A stretch of 32,958 bases of DNA from Polaromonas sp. (GTDB taxonomy: Bacteria; Pseudomonadota; Gammaproteobacteria; Burkholderiales; Burkholderiaceae_C). The notes beneath the pieces were generated by a model. It was not told where the DNA came from. It saw nothing but the letters and a program-made list of their open reading frames with translations, and did not search any database. Below are positions 1-7,735 of the stretch, piece by piece (positions within the stretch are counted from its first letter, which is position 1; every line of letters starts with the position of its first letter). A program made the position numbers and the translations under genes. The DNA is taken from contig JAJKJM010000100.1 of NCBI GenBank assembly GCA_021153985.1, positions 1 through 32,958 on the forward strand, given 5' to 3'.

Positions 1-459
1 GGCTGCCACGGCCACCAAGCCGTCGGCGCCTTTTTCAATCGCCTTGCGCGCGAACTTGTTGTTGATGATGTCGTGCAGCACCACGCCGCCGTAGCTGTGC
101 GCTGCCGCGTTGATGTCTTCACGCGCGCCCAGGCTGGTGATGTAGATGGGCACCTTGTACTTCACGCACATCTCCATGTCGTGCTCTAGCCGGTCGTTGG
201 ACTTGTGCACGATCTGGTTGATGGCGAAGGGCGCGGCGGGCTTGTCGGGATTGGCCTTGTTGTGGGCAGCCAGCGCTTCGGTGATTTCGGCGAGCCATTC
301 GTCGAGCTGCGATGCCGGCCGTGCATTGAGCGCGGGCATGGCGCCGACCACGCCGGCTTTGCACTGCGCGATCACCAGCTTGGGGTTGCTGATGATGAAG
401 AGCGGCGAGCCGATGATGGGCAAAGGCAGCTTGTTCAATGCGCCGGGCAGTCTGGACAT
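1..459 (-). CDS. Nitronate monooxygenase (2-nitropropane dioxygenase family), N-terminal part
   Basis: This open frame runs off the left edge, so only the first 153 residues are visible. The ATG at 459 begins MSRLPGALNKLPLPIIGSPL, followed by a segment reading SNPKLVIAQCKAGVVGAMPA. That is the usual opening of NAD(P)H/FMN-dependent nitronate monooxygenases: first beta strand, then the loop before the FMN-binding TIM barrel. These cytoplasmic enzymes oxidise alkyl nitronates, and some relatives act as enoyl reductases. The catalytic His and the C-terminal phosphate-binding loop lie outside the window, so the exact reaction cannot be judged. It is transcribed in the same direction as the upstream acyl-CoA dehydrogenase, but 100 bp containing a dispersed repeat separate them, so co-transcription is uncertain. 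Family assignment is from motif recognition. Confidence 0.82.
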   Translation of the reverse strand, partial: MSRLPGALNKLPLPIIGSPLFIISNPKLVIAQCKAGVVGAMPALNARPASQLDEWLAEITEALAAHNKANPDKPAAPFAINQIVHKSNDRLEHDMEMCVKYKVPIYITSLGAREDINAAAHSYGGVVLHDIINNKFARKAIEKGADGLVAVAA

Positions 460-484
460 GATGGCTCCGTGTGTCTCTTGGTTT

Positions 485-548
485 TAAGTAAAAACGTGCT
501 CTAGCCCAATAACAGCATGGGCCAGCAGCTACTGATTTAATAGCAGTA
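485..548 (-). repeat. Copy of the ~60 bp dispersed 'GCTAT/TAGCTGCT' repeat
   Basis: Read on the minus strand, this intergenic stretch gives GCTATTAAATCAGTAGCTGC, then a variable middle, then ATTGGGCTAGAG and a T-rich end. The same order of blocks occurs at 8979-9035, 29398-29451 and, more degenerate, at 20203-20260, 12515-12552 and 31376-31432. The first block is a small imperfect hairpin (GCTATTAAAT...AGTAGC). It lies between the acyl-CoA dehydrogenase stop codon and the next start codon. Confidence 0.65.
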
Positions 549-559
549 GCGGCCGCGAA

Positions 560-2350
560 TCAGAACGCCTCGAGCGCCAGCGCGGTCACGCTGTCCGCGC
601 CTTCAACAATGCTGTCGCGCACACCGGGTGCCTTGGTCAGCAAGTGGTCGGCATAAAAGCGCGCGGTGGTGATCTTGGCTTGCATGAAGGCGACGTCGAC
701 ACCTTGCGCAATTTGTTCTTGCGCCACCAGCAGTGAACGCGCCATCTGCCAGCCGGCGACCACATTGCCCGCGAGCATGAGGTAAGGCACGCTGCCGGCA
801 AAGACTGCGTTGGGGCTGGCCTTGGTGTTGCCGGCCACAAAGTCGACCACGTCGATGAAAGCCAGGCGCGCGGCCTTCAGGCGCTTGGCCACGGCCACCG
901 CGTCGGCGCTGCCCTGCTTGAGCAGCTCGCCTTCGGTTTTTTCAATCTGCGCGGCAATCGCCTTGGCCGTCTGGCCGCCGTCGCGCGAAGTCTTGCGGCC
1001 GATCAGGTCGTTGGCCTGGATGGCCGTGGTGCCTTCGTAGATCGTCAAAATCTTGGCATCGCGGTAGTACTGGGCCGCGCCGGTCTCTTCAATAAAACCC
1101 ATGCCGCCATGCACCTGCACGCCCAGCGAGGTGACTTCCAGGCTCATCTCGGTGCTGTAGCCCTTGACGAGCGGAACCATGAATTCGTAGAAAGCCTGGT
1201 TCTGTTTGCGCACGTCGGCATCGGGGTGGTGATGCGTCGCGTCGTAAGCGGCAGCTGCCACCGAAGCCATGGCGCGGCAGCCTTCGATGTAGGCGCGCAT
1301 GGTCATCAGCATGCGTTTGACATCAGGGTGGTGAATGATGGGCGCGCTGGCTTTGATGGAGCCGTCGACCGGTCGGCTTTGCACGCGGTCTTTGGAGAAT
1401 GCCACGGCTTTTTGATAAGCCCGCTCGGCAATCGCGATGCCTTGCATGCCGACGGCGTAGCGGGCGGAGTTCATCATGATGAACATGTACTCGAGGCCGC
1501 GGTTTTCTTCACCGACGATGTAGCCGACGGCGCCGCCGTGGTCGCCATACTGCAGCACGGCGGTGGGCGATGCCTTGATGCCCATCTTGTGCTCGATGCT
1601 GACGCAGTGCACGTCGTTGCGCGCGCCGAGTGTGCCGTCTTTGCCGACCATGAATTTGGGCACGACAAACAGGCTGATGCCTTTGACGCCTTCAGGCGCG
1701 CCGGTGACGCGGGCGAGCACCAGGTGCACGATGTTCTCGGCCATGTCGTGCTCACCATAGGTGATGAAAATCTTGGTGCCGAAAATTTTGTAGGTACCGT
1801 CGGGTTGCGGCTCGGCACGGCTGCGCACCATGGCGAGGTCGGAGCCTGCTTGCGGCTCGGTCAGGTTCATGGTGCCTGTCCATTGGCCGCTCACCAGCTT
1901 TTCGAGGTAGACCGCCTTGAGATCGTCTGAACCGGCCGTCAGCAGCGCTTCGATCGCGCCGTCGCTCAGCAGCGGGCAGAGCGCAAAGCTCATGTTGGCG
2001 GAGTTGAGCATCTCGCCGCAGGCTGCGCCAATGGTTTTGGGGAGGCCCTGGCCGCCAAAATCCGCCGGATGTTGCAGGCCCTGCCAGCCGCCTTCGACGT
2101 ACTGTTTGAATGCTTCCTTGAAACCGGGCGTGGTGGTGACTTCACCGTTATTCCAGCTCGACGGATTGATGTCGCCATCGCGGTTCAGTGGCGCGAGCAC
2201 CCCTTCGTTGAACTTGGCGCATTCTTCAAGCACCGCCTGCGCGGTGTCGAAACCGGCTTCTTCAAAGCCCGGGATTTGCGCGATCTGTTCGATATTGGCC
2301 AGATGTTTGATGTCAAACAGCATGTCCTTGAGGGGGGCGGTGTAGCTCAT
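560..2350 (-). CDS. Acyl-CoA dehydrogenase, long DmdC-like form
   Basis: A 596-residue FAD-dependent acyl-CoA dehydrogenase; it oxidises an acyl-CoA to the 2-enoyl-CoA and passes electrons to ETF. The ~600-residue length is that of the subfamily with an extra N-terminal segment (YTAPLKDMLFDI near residue 3) and an extra C-terminal domain, which includes 3-methylmercaptopropionyl-CoA dehydrogenase DmdC. The FAD/substrate loop MNLTEPQAGSDL and the catalytic region IYEGTTAIQANDLIGRK are present, with the presumed base Glu439. I chose the ATG at 2350 (MSYTAPLKDM): GGAG lies 9-10 bases upstream, and a longer reading would start inside GC-rich hairpin repeats. It follows etfBA on the same strand, so its likely electron acceptor is encoded next door. 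The true acyl substrate cannot be read from sequence. Confidence 0.93.
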   Translation of the reverse strand: MSYTAPLKDMLFDIKHLANIEQIAQIPGFEEAGFDTAQAVLEECAKFNEGVLAPLNRDGDINPSSWNNGEVTTTPGFKEAFKQYVEGGWQGLQHPADFGGQGLPKTIGAACGEMLNSANMSFALCPLLSDGAIEALLTAGSDDLKAVYLEKLVSGQWTGTMNLTEPQAGSDLAMVRSRAEPQPDGTYKIFGTKIFITYGEHDMAENIVHLVLARVTGAPEGVKGISLFVVPKFMVGKDGTLGARNDVHCVSIEHKMGIKASPTAVLQYGDHGGAVGYIVGEENRGLEYMFIMMNSARYAVGMQGIAIAERAYQKAVAFSKDRVQSRPVDGSIKASAPIIHHPDVKRMLMTMRAYIEGCRAMASVAAAAYDATHHHPDADVRKQNQAFYEFMVPLVKGYSTEMSLEVTSLGVQVHGGMGFIEETGAAQYYRDAKILTIYEGTTAIQANDLIGRKTSRDGGQTAKAIAAQIEKTEGELLKQGSADAVAVAKRLKAARLAFIDVVDFVAGNTKASPNAVFAGSVPYLMLAGNVVAGWQMARSLLVAQEQIAQGVDVAFMQAKITTARFYADHLLTKAPGVRDSIVEGADSVTALALEAF

Positions 2351-2369
2351 TTTTTGTCTCCGAGATTGC

Positions 2370-2530
2370 TTCTTGCTCCCTCCCCATTGGGAAGGGTTGG
2401 GATTGAGGCCCATTCTTGCTCCTTCCCCCTTTGGGGGAAGGTTGGGATGGGGGCCTGCGGCTGCGGCAAAAGCGCTTATTCAACCGCCGCGCGGCCCCCA
2501 CCCCTGCCCTCCCCCAGCGGGGGAGGGAGT
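2370..2530. repeat. Cluster of three GC-rich hairpin repeats (REP-like)
   Basis: Between etfA and the acyl-CoA dehydrogenase lie three copies of a ~40 bp unit of the form TTGCTCC, C-rich arm, short loop, G-rich arm, TTGGGATGGGGGCC. Copies 1 (2370-2410) and 2 (2413-2455) are direct; copy 3 (about 2493-2530) is inverted. Copy 2 has a perfect 9-bp stem (2421-2429 with 2433-2441, loop TTT). Copy 3 has a perfect 9-bp stem (2507-2515 with 2519-2527, loop AGC). No U-run follows on the minus strand, so these are not ordinary intrinsic terminators, though they could reduce read-through or protect the etf mRNA 3' end. Confidence 0.75.
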
Positions 2531-2541
2531 TAATTAACAGA

Positions 2542-3474
2542 TCACAGTGCAGCGACCAGCTCGGGCACGGCCGTAAACAGGTCCGCTTCCAGGCCGTAAT
2601 CAGCCACGCTGAAAATCGGTGCTTCCGGGTCTTTGTTGATCGCGACGATGACCTTGCTGTCTTTCATGCCGGCCAAGTGCTGGATCGCACCGGAGATACC
2701 GGCAGCGATATACAGCTGAGGTGCGACGATCTTGCCGGTCTGGCCCACTTGCCAGTCGTTGGGGGCGTAGCCCGCATCGACGGCTGCACGCGAAGCACCG
2801 AGGGCCGCGCCCAGCTTGTCGGCCAGAGGCGTCAGCACTTCATTGAACTTCTCGCTGGAGCCCATGGCGCGGCCGCCGGAGACGATGATCTTGGCTGCCG
2901 TCAGTTCTGGGCGGTCGCTCTTGGCGATTTCGGAGCCGAGGAAGGTCGACTTGCCGCTGTCGGCTACGCCTGCTGGCGTTTCGATCGATGCGGAGCCGCC
3001 AGTAGCAGCTGCGGCGTCAAAGCCGGTGGTGCGCACGGTGATGACTTTGGTCGCGTCCAGGCTTTGCACGATGGCGATCGCGTTGCCGGCGTAGATGGGG
3101 CGCTCGAAGGTATCGGCAGCATCGACCTTGGTGATGTCGGAAATCTGGCCAACGTCCAGCGTCGCGGCCACGCGGGGGGCGATGTTCTTGCCCGATGCGG
3201 TGGCTGGAAACAGGATGTGCGAGTAGCTGCCGGCGATGGCCAGCACCTGCGCGGCCATGTTCTCAGCCAGGCCGTGGGCGAAGTGCTCGCCTTCGACGTG
3301 GATGACTTTGGCCACGCCGGCGATGGCGGCGGCAGCCTTGGCTGCTGCTTCGGCGCCCTTGCCGGCCACCAGCACGTGCACGTCGCCGCCGCACTGGGCG
3401 GCTGCGGTGACGGTGTTGAGCGTCGCTGGCTTGATGGAGTTGTTGTCGTGTTCTGCGATTACGAGTGCGGTCAT
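2542..3474 (-). CDS. etfA: Electron transfer flavoprotein subunit alpha
   Basis: A 310-residue ETF alpha subunit. With EtfB it forms a soluble heterodimer carrying FAD and AMP that collects electrons from acyl-CoA dehydrogenases and delivers them to ETF:ubiquinone oxidoreductase. The N-terminal domain opens [14 protein letters not shown]. The C-terminal FAD domain shows the family signature as [20 protein letters not shown], followed by [20 protein letters not shown] and a DYGLEADLF end. Length is normal. I use the ATG at 3474 (GGAG nine bases upstream); an in-frame TTG three codons earlier is the alternative. It starts 13 bp after etfB ends, so the two are co-transcribed. No missing residues were noticed. 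Confidence 0.97.
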   Translation of the reverse strand: MTALVIAEHDNNSIKPATLNTVTAAAQCGGDVHVLVAGKGAEAAAKAAAAIAGVAKVIHVEGEHFAHGLAENMAAQVLAIAGSYSHILFPATASGKNIAPRVAATLDVGQISDITKVDAADTFERPIYAGNAIAIVQSLDATKVITVRTTGFDAAAATGGSASIETPAGVADSGKSTFLGSEIAKSDRPELTAAKIIVSGGRAMGSSEKFNEVLTPLADKLGAALGASRAAVDAGYAPNDWQVGQTGKIVAPQLYIAAGISGAIQHLAGMKDSKVIVAINKDPEAPIFSVADYGLEADLFTAVPELVAAL

Positions 3475-3487
3475 TTCAATCAACTCC

Positions 3488-4237
3488 TTAGATAACTTTG
3501 GCTTCGTTCTTGAGCTTGTCCACCAGGGCGGCCACGTCGGCCACCTTGATGCCGGCGCTGCGCTTGGGCGGCTCGCTGACCTTCAGAGTCTTGATGCGCG
3601 GCTTGACGTCGACACCGAGCTCTTCGGGCTTGATGTTGTCGAGCTGCTTCTTCTTGGCCTTCATGATGTTGGGCAAGGTGACGTAGCGCGGCTCGTTCAG
3701 GCGCAGGTCGGTCGTGATGATGGCGGGCAGCGTGAGCGAAAGCGTTTCCAGGCCGCCATCGACTTCGCGCGTGACCTTGGCGGTGCCGCCTTCGACTTCA
3801 ACCTTGGAGGCGAAGGTGGCCTGGGGCCAGCCCAGCAGCGCGGCCAGCATCTGGCCGGTCTGGTTGCAATCATCGTCAATCGCCTGCTTGCCGAGGATGA
3901 CGAGCTGGGGTTGTTCTTTTTCGACCAGCGCCTTGAGCAGTTTGGCGACGGCCAGCGGCTGCAGTTCTTCGGCGGTTTCAACCAGGATGGCGCGGTCGGC
4001 GCCGATGGCCATGGCGGTGCGCAGGGTTTCCTGGCACTGCAGCACGCCGCAGCTGACGGCAATGACTTCGGTCACGACGCCCTTTTCTTTCAGGCGGGTC
4101 GCCTCTTCGACGGCGATCTCGTCAAACGGGTTCATGCTCATCTTGACGTTGGCGATGTCGACACCAGTGCCATCGGATTTGACGCGGACTTTGACGTTGT
4201 AGTCCACAACGCGTTTGACAGGAACCAAGACCTTCAT
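3488..4237 (-). CDS. etfB: Electron transfer flavoprotein subunit beta
   Basis: A 249-residue ETF beta subunit, the AMP-binding partner of EtfA, in the cytoplasm. It begins [20 protein letters not shown]. It carries the expected [19 protein letters not shown] segment and the AMP-site region around [20 protein letters not shown]. The C-terminal part contains the [10 protein letters not shown] segment, the recognition loop that docks to acyl-CoA dehydrogenases; its Lys that is trimethylated in some organisms is within AKKK. A GGAG sits upstream of the ATG at 4237. It is the first gene of the etfBA unit, and the 328-bp region before it holds a promoter-like TATAAT and two operator-like palindromes. 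Length and motifs are ordinary. Confidence 0.97.
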   Translation of the reverse strand: MKVLVPVKRVVDYNVKVRVKSDGTGVDIANVKMSMNPFDEIAVEEATRLKEKGVVTEVIAVSCGVLQCQETLRTAMAIGADRAILVETAEELQPLAVAKLLKALVEKEQPQLVILGKQAIDDDCNQTGQMLAALLGWPQATFASKVEVEGGTAKVTREVDGGLETLSLTLPAIITTDLRLNEPRYVTLPNIMKAKKKQLDNIKPEELGVDVKPRIKTLKVSEPPKRSAGIKVADVAALVDKLKNEAKVI

Positions 4238-4326
4238 GAGAGGACTCCAGAGTTGATGGATTGAGTACGAATTGAAATCAGAAATCAGAAATCAAAAATC
4301 GAAATGAAACCGGGACCGAATTGACG

Positions 4327-4341
4327 TTGACGTAAACGTAA
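4327..4341 (-). promoter_or_regulatory. Palindromic ACGT-AA-ACGT operator candidate upstream of etfBA
   Basis: The plus strand reads TTGACGTAAACGTAA, two ACGT half-sites in an inverted arrangement, with an additional TTGACGT just before it (4321-4327). From memory this resembles the sites predicted for MerR-type LiuR regulators of branched-chain amino acid and acyl-CoA catabolism in proteobacteria, whose regulons can include etfBA. The link to LiuR is inference. Confidence 0.45.
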
Positions 4342-4424
4342 GCTTTGCATTCTATGCTGCGGCGCCCCTGTTGCGGGCGGCGGAACTGGTTGCCGGAGGG
4401 TATCCAGACGGACCAGGCAGAAAA

Positions 4425-4438
4425 AGAACGGTCGTTCT
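4425..4438 (-). promoter_or_regulatory. TetR-type operator candidate over the etfBA start site
   Basis: AGAACGGTCGTTCT is a 6-bp inverted repeat with a 2-bp centre, flanked by A/T runs. It lies a few bases downstream of the TATAAT at 4446-4451, so a bound protein would cover the transcription start. The size and form suit a TetR-family repressor; fatty-acid-degradation regulators of this family in betaproteobacteria are the natural guess, but the identity is inference. Confidence 0.5.
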
Positions 4439-4445
4439 ATTTTTC

Positions 4446-4451
4446 ATTATA
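4446..4451 (-). promoter_or_regulatory. -10 element of probable etfBA promoter
   Basis: The minus strand reads TATAAT, a perfect sigma-70 -10 hexamer, about 210 bp before etfB. The matching -35 position (about 4469-4474, CTAATT) is poor, which would fit a promoter controlled by the adjacent operator sites. No experimental support. Confidence 0.45.
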
Positions 4452-4565
4452 GAGGGCCGGGCACAGGGAATTAGAGCATCCTGCCCAACCCCTGTCCTGC
4501 AGGTGTCTTTCAGGCGTCAGTTGAAGCGGAGTAAAGGCTGAAACAGGTGGCGGCCGGGGGCTTGT

Positions 4566-5939
4566 TCAGGATGGTTTGGCCTGAGCGGCGCCGCCAGCGT
4601 CACCAGCGCTGCCAGCGTTACCGGCGGCTTTTTCTTTGGCGCCTTCGGTGACAGCTACACGCGTATGCACCACGCGCTGCGGGTAAGGAATGTCGATGCC
4701 ATGCGCGCGCAGGGACTCAAGAATCGCCAGGTTGACGCGGGAGCGGAGGTTTTGCTGGCCGTTTTCCGGGTCCGTCATCCAGTAGTTGAGCGTGAACTCC
4801 AGCCCGTCGGCGCCGAAATTGGTCAGGTTGACGCCTGGGCCCGGGTCGCGCATCACGCGCTCCTGCTTGAGCGCCGCCTCGTTGAGCAGGCGCATCACCA
4901 GCTCGACGTCGCTGTCGTAGCCGACCGATACCACGGTGGACTGCAGCACCTGCGTATCGCTGAGCGAGAGGTTTTCAATCCGGGTGCTGATGAACATTTC
5001 ATTGGGCACGATGGACTCGCGACCCGAGGGTGCACGCACCACGGTGTAGCGCGCGTTGATGTCGGTGATGCGCCCTTCGAAAGTATCGACCCGCACGTTG
5101 TCGCCGATGCGCACGCTGCGCTCGGCCAGCATGACAAAGCCGCTCACGTAGTTTGCGGCGAGCTTCTGCAGGCCAAAACCCACGCCCACACCCACCGCAC
5201 CGCCCAGCACCGACAAGGCCGTGAGGTCAATGCCCACTGACGACAGCGCCATCAACAAACCCACAAACATCAGCACCGCACGCACGGCATTGGCGACCGC
5301 CTTGCGCAGCGACAACTCATTGCCGGTGGCCTTGCGCAGCAGGCGCGCCTCGATGGCCGACGAAATCCACAAGGTGATCAACAGCACCACGCCGGCCGTC
5401 AACGCGCCTTCCAGCATGGTGCGCACCGACAGGTTCGAGTTGCCGACCTTCCACTTGATGTCGTCCAGCTCATCGAGCACCACCGGCAGCAAGCCGCTGA
5501 CCCAGAGCACCATGGCGATCCAGGCCAGCCAGGAAATGGTGCGCTCCATCGCCCGCACCAGCGGCGCGTCTTTGAAAGCCACCTGCAGCACCTTGACGCC
5601 GAGCCGGATCACCGCCAGCGACAGCAGCACCGGAATCGCAACCTTGAACACCGCCAGCGGAAAGACGCGCGCCAGCAGCGCCTGGGAGGTATACGCAAAG
5701 AAAAGCAGCAGCAGCGGAAACAGCACGCCGTCAATCACGCGCCGCCCGAAGAGGATGGACGTGGCGTCGACCGCCATGCGTGCGCGGCCCGCCAGGCGCA
5801 CCACCAGCCAGGCCAGCAACGCGCAGCCGATCAGCGTGGCGAGCTCCGTCAGGGACGTGGGCTGGGCCAGCGCGGCAAACCAGCTGTCCAGCGTCTCGAT
5901 GCGGGCGGGGGGGCGGTTCGTCAGGGCGCCGGCGGCCAT
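4566..5939 (-). CDS. MscS-family mechanosensitive ion channel
   Basis: A 457-residue inner-membrane protein of the small-conductance mechanosensitive channel family, which releases solutes on osmotic downshock. The N-terminal half has several hydrophobic segments (for example around residues 34-50, 70-110, 135-155 and 185-200) before the channel core. The pore helix and following region are clear: LGGAVGVGVGFGLQKLAANY, then VSGFVMLAERSVRIGDNVRV, the typical TM3 to beta-domain junction. GREIVPN-type loop residues appear as GRESIVPNEMFI. The C-terminus ends in a Gly/Ala-rich tail. The ATG at 5939 lies inside the last codons of the crotonase gene (19-bp overlap), indicating translational coupling. 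Compared with E. coli MscS (286 aa) it has extra N-terminal helices. Ion specificity is not predictable. Confidence 0.92.
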   Translation of the reverse strand: MAAGALTNRPPARIETLDSWFAALAQPTSLTELATLIGCALLAWLVVRLAGRARMAVDATSILFGRRVIDGVLFPLLLLFFAYTSQALLARVFPLAVFKVAIPVLLSLAVIRLGVKVLQVAFKDAPLVRAMERTISWLAWIAMVLWVSGLLPVVLDELDDIKWKVGNSNLSVRTMLEGALTAGVVLLITLWISSAIEARLLRKATGNELSLRKAVANAVRAVLMFVGLLMALSSVGIDLTALSVLGGAVGVGVGFGLQKLAANYVSGFVMLAERSVRIGDNVRVDTFEGRITDINARYTVVRAPSGRESIVPNEMFISTRIENLSLSDTQVLQSTVVSVGYDSDVELVMRLLNEAALKQERVMRDPGPGVNLTNFGADGLEFTLNYWMTDPENGQQNLRSRVNLAILESLRAHGIDIPYPQRVVHTRVAVTEGAKEKAAGNAGSAGDAGGAAQAKPS

Positions 5940-6724
5940 TGGGGTTTCCTTTTTTCGATGAAGGCTTGCACGCCCTCTTGTGCGACGGCATGGGCCATGT
6001 TGCAGGCCATGGACTGGCCCGCCAGCTGGTAGGCGGCCTCGATGCCGGTTTCACGTTGTTGGTAGAAAAGCGCCTTGCCCATGGCAAGCGCTTCGCGCGG
6101 CTTGAGGAGCAGCGACTGCAGAAGTTTTTCGACTTCGGCGTCCAGCGAATCCAGTGGGACGACACGGTTGACCAGCCCGCGCACGCGTGCTTCATCGCCG
6201 GTGATGAAGTCGCCTGTCATCAGCATTTCCATGGCCTGCTTGGCGGGCATGTTGCGCACCAGCGGCACACTGGGCGTGGCACAAAAAAGGCCGACGTCAA
6301 TGCCGTTGACGCCAAAGCTGGCGTTGCCAGCCGCCACAGCCAGATCGCACTGCGCCACCAGCTGGCAGCCCGCCGCCGTCGCCAGGCCCTGCACTTGCGC
6401 AATGACAGGCACGGGCAGCTTCTGGATGCTGAGCATCATGCGCGTGCATTGGACAAACAGCTTCTGGTAGTAGGCGAGTTCTGGCTGGGTGCGCATGTCT
6501 TTCAGGTTGTGGCCGGCGCAGAAGGCCTTGCCCTGCGCCGAGATGACCACGGCGCGCGCCAGAGGGTCAACCGCAATCACGTCCAGTGCGGCCTGCAGCG
6601 TCGCCAGCACGTCTTCGCTCAGGGTGTTGAAAGTGGCAGGCCGGTTCAGCACCAGTCGGTGCACGCCGCGCGCATCCTGCGTATGAAGCACGGGGGCCGA
6701 AGCGTCGGCGGTCGCGGCACTCAT
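5921..6724 (-). CDS. Enoyl-CoA hydratase/isomerase (crotonase) family protein lacking both usual Glu residues
   Basis: A 267-residue crotonase-fold protein. The oxyanion-hole segments are present (AFCAGHNLKDM and QGLATAAGCQLVAQCDLAVA). However, the two Glu residues that act in classical enoyl-CoA hydratase are not where expected: the first site reads AAGCQLV (Gln) and the second reads FGVNGIDVGLF (no PE motif). The pattern GLATAAGCQLVA...FCATPSVPL recalls the ECHDC3-like branch, whose reaction is poorly defined. It is therefore probably not a standard 2-enoyl-CoA hydratase. It begins 16 bp after the HDAC-like gene ends, with a purine-rich GAGGCGAGGGG upstream, and overlaps the MscS gene. Function beyond CoA-thioester chemistry is unknown. 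Confidence 0.88.
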   Translation of the reverse strand: MSAATADASAPVLHTQDARGVHRLVLNRPATFNTLSEDVLATLQAALDVIAVDPLARAVVISAQGKAFCAGHNLKDMRTQPELAYYQKLFVQCTRMMLSIQKLPVPVIAQVQGLATAAGCQLVAQCDLAVAAGNASFGVNGIDVGLFCATPSVPLVRNMPAKQAMEMLMTGDFITGDEARVRGLVNRVVPLDSLDAEVEKLLQSLLLKPREALAMGKALFYQQRETGIEAAYQLAGQSMACNMAHAVAQEGVQAFIEKRKPQWPPAP

Positions 6725-6740
6725 GAAAAGCCCCTCGCCT

Positions 6741-7694
6741 CTACAGATCGGCCAGGACGCGAATGTGGGCTTCCACGCTGCGCGCCAGCGCGTTGAGGTT
6801 GTAGCCGCCTTCGAGCGACGAGACGATGCGGCCCTTCGAATGGCGATTGGCGACGTCTTTCAGGCGCTGGGTGATCCAGGCATAGTCCTGCTCGACCAGG
6901 CCCATCTGGCCCAGGTCGTCGTCGCGATGCGCGTCGAAACCGGCACTGATAAAAATCATCTCGGGCTTGAACTCTTCGAGGCGCGGAATCCACGTGGCCT
7001 CAATCATCTCGCGCACAGCCATGCCCTTGGTGTAGGCCGGCACGGGCAGGTTGAGCATGTTGCCGGCGTGGCCTTCAGTGCCGGTGTAGGGGTAGAACGG
7101 GTGCTGGAAAAAGCTCACCATCAGCACGCGGTCATCGCCGCTCAGGATGTCTTCGGTGCCGTTGCCGTGGTGCACGTCGAAATCGACCACCGCCACGCGC
7201 TTCAGGCCGTGGCGCTCAACCGCATATTTGGCGGCAATGGCTACGCTGTTGAAAATGCAAAAGCCCATGGACCTGCGATGGGTCGCGTGGTGGCCGGGCG
7301 GGCGCACGGCGCAAAACGCGTTTTCCATCTCACCCGCCATCACGGCGTCGGTGGCCGACAGTACGGCGCCCACGGCGCGCACTGCGGAGTTCCAGCTGTG
7401 GATGTTGAGGGCGGTGTCGGGGTCAATCTGGGCGTATGCCGGCCCGCCCGCGTTGATGTCGTCGCCCAGGCTGTCGCTCAGGCCACGGATTGCCGCCACC
7501 ATCATGCGGTCATGCCCCAGTTCGATGTCGCCAATCGACGCCAGGGGCGCCTCGCGGACGTCCAGAGCGTCCTTGACGCCGGTGGCCAGCAGCCAGTCTT
7601 CAATGGCGTCAAGCCGCTCCGGGCACTCGGGGTGCCCGGGGCCCATTTCGTGTTTGTGGCAATCGGGGTGGCTGAAATAACCAGTCGTGCTCAT
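6741..7694 (-). CDS. Histone deacetylase family hydrolase (class II HDAC-like / acetylpolyamine amidohydrolase-like)
   Basis: A 317-residue zinc amidohydrolase of the arginase/deacetylase fold that would remove acyl groups from an acylated amine such as lysine or a polyamine. Diagnostic motifs in order: PGHPECPERL (residues 19-28), VRPPGHHA with His135/His136, GFCIFNSVAIAA, VDFDVHHGNGTED with Asp173 and His175 as zinc ligands, ISAGFDAHRDD with Asp254 as third ligand, and the catalytic Tyr in LEGGYNL. All key residues are intact. No signal peptide, so cytoplasmic. It is the first gene of a three-gene unit (HDAC-like, crotonase, MscS) and diverges from moxR over only ~40 bp. The physiological substrate is unknown in bacteria of this type. 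Confidence 0.92.
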   Translation of the reverse strand: MSTTGYFSHPDCHKHEMGPGHPECPERLDAIEDWLLATGVKDALDVREAPLASIGDIELGHDRMMVAAIRGLSDSLGDDINAGGPAYAQIDPDTALNIHSWNSAVRAVGAVLSATDAVMAGEMENAFCAVRPPGHHATHRRSMGFCIFNSVAIAAKYAVERHGLKRVAVVDFDVHHGNGTEDILSGDDRVLMVSFFQHPFYPYTGTEGHAGNMLNLPVPAYTKGMAVREMIEATWIPRLEEFKPEMIFISAGFDAHRDDDLGQMGLVEQDYAWITQRLKDVANRHSKGRIVSSLEGGYNLNALARSVEAHIRVLADL

Positions 7695-7735
7695 CGGGAA
7701 ATAATTTGTAAAAAATTACGGTATGGTTGACGCCC
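7695..7735. promoter_or_regulatory. Short A/T-rich divergent promoter region
   Basis: Only 41 bp separate the divergent HDAC-like and moxR start codons. It contains the markedly A/T-rich stretch AAATAATTTGTAAAAAATTA in otherwise GC-rich DNA, including a small palindrome GTAAAAAATTAC. It probably holds promoter elements for one or both genes; precise -10/-35 boxes could not be fixed. Confidence 0.4.

Larger units (their letters stand above)
4238..4565. other. Intergenic region ahead of etfBA (328 bp)
   Basis: This gap lies between the MscS-like gene's stop and the etfB start, both on the minus strand. In transcription order it contains a consensus-like TATAAT (4446-4451), an inverted repeat directly downstream of it (4425-4438), a second palindromic site (4327-4341), and a 4270-4305 stretch of short AAATC/GAAATC repeats making an A/T-rich leader. 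No open frame worth calling is present. Confidence 0.6.

Noticed and set aside
1109-1930. 273-codon plus-strand frame opposite the acyl-CoA dehydrogenase
   Set aside because: His/Val/Gly-rich antisense shadow of a clear gene in high-GC DNA; no family resemblance.
2351-2413. N-terminal extension of the acyl-CoA dehydrogenase (MGLNPNPSQWGGSKK...)
   Set aside because: This is translated hairpin repeat; the family N-terminus begins at MSYTAPLKDM, with a suitable ribosome-binding site.
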